Below, piece after piece: positions 63,882 through 64,000 of a stretch of DNA of 64,000 nt (position 1 is its first letter; every line of letters starts with the position of its first letter). A program made the translations under genes and the position numbers. Location of the stretch: NCBI GenBank assembly GCA_013339895.1, contig JABACO010000005.1, forward strand, positions 3,564,196 through 3,628,195, in the 5' to 3' direction. Origin of the DNA: Ephydatia muelleri. Its lineage: Eukaryota; Porifera; Demospongiae; Spongillida; Spongillidae. The notes under the pieces were generated by a model that was not told the origin of the DNA, ran no database searches, and saw only the letters and a program-made list of their open reading frames with translations.

Positions 63882-64000
63882 TCATAACCGGTCAGGGGGT
63901 CGCCGTACCCGTGTAGAACGCCTCAGTTGTGGTACATCAAGCTGATGGTATGTGGGAATAGGCACGTTGCACTGTGGCTCTTGAGGAGTAGGTGTCTCTG
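63882..64000 (-). CDS. C-terminal end of an LTR-element Pol (partial)
   Basis: The minus frame reads ETPTPQEPQCNVPIPTYH, then LDVPQLRRSTRVRRPPDRL and a stop at 63882-63884. A Pro-rich tail ending in an RRSTR-x-RRPPDRL-type motif just before polypurine tract and LTR is characteristic of Gypsy Pol polyproteins. Compare RRSIRPHRPPEHYGL at 40.3 kb. The element continues beyond the right edge of the window. Confidence 0.65.
   Translation of the reverse strand, partial: ETPTPQEPQCNVPIPTYHQLDVPQLRRSTRVRRPPDRL

Overview
This window is animal nuclear DNA, AT-rich, intron-rich and crowded with transposons. I infer a non-bilaterian marine invertebrate, most likely a sponge. The basis is small Ig/fibronectin receptor genes with symmetrical phase-1 exons, introns around 1 kb where no transposon has landed, and transposon families that I associate with sponge and cnidarian genomes. 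No bacterial, organellar or RNA gene was recognised.

Host genes. Gene 1 (+) can be assembled from four exons: signal peptide (281-332), Ig-like domain (3715-4107), fibronectin type III domain (5158-5418) and transmembrane segment with stop (13406-13530). All junctions are phase 1 and the exons add up to 831 nt, or 276 codons plus a stop. A diverged paralogous block lies at 59.6-63.1 kb (+), with Ig and FN3 exons plus an extra Thr/Pro-rich exon. Further pieces of such genes are an FN3 fragment near 28.9 kb and, on the minus strand, a transmembrane/tyrosine-motif tail near 15.4 kb. A repeat-rich charged exon lies at 57.06-57.56 kb (-).

Mobile DNA, left to right. 0.7-2.0 kb: fragments of an RT-type element and a Merlin/ISXO2-like transposase. 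6.4-11.8 kb: a complete-looking TTAA-flanked DNA transposon with terminal inverted repeats and an intact 1455-codon ORF, sitting antisense in the last intron of gene 1. 14.5-28.6 kb: a Russian-doll region. Several copies of one endonuclease-bearing reverse transcriptase family are present. One is split by a 9.0-kb Mag-like Gypsy element with 93-bp LTRs and a perfect CGGTG target duplication. That Gypsy element is in turn split inside pol by a 4.9-kb TTAA-flanked insertion carrying a decayed uncharacterised gene and a 337-bp tandem repeat. 33.0-34.8 kb: a CR1/Jockey-like reverse transcriptase with one long open frame. 35.2-37.1 kb: poly-G, palindromes and a long hairpin. 38.1-40.9 kb: a decayed Gypsy 3' half. 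41.8-42.2 kb: a hAT tail. 42.9-45.3 kb: a 153-bp satellite with a 465-bp higher-order period. 47.4-49.0 kb: a TIR element. 49.99-50.14 kb: a perfect 59-bp hairpin MITE with a 9-bp duplication. 50.7-55.7 kb: a decayed TIR transposon with an unclassified transposase, itself containing a hAT element (8-bp duplication) and a second MITE of the same family (9-bp duplication). 63.5-64.0 kb: the 3' end of another LTR element leaving the window.

The strongest observations are the intact 1455-aa TTAA transposon, the three-level nested insertion proven by target duplications and reading-frame continuity, and the MITE family with 9-bp duplications. Stretches without an entry (2.0-3.4, 11.8-12.8, 29.0-31.3, 31.6-32.9 and 40.9-41.7 kb) show no feature I can support.
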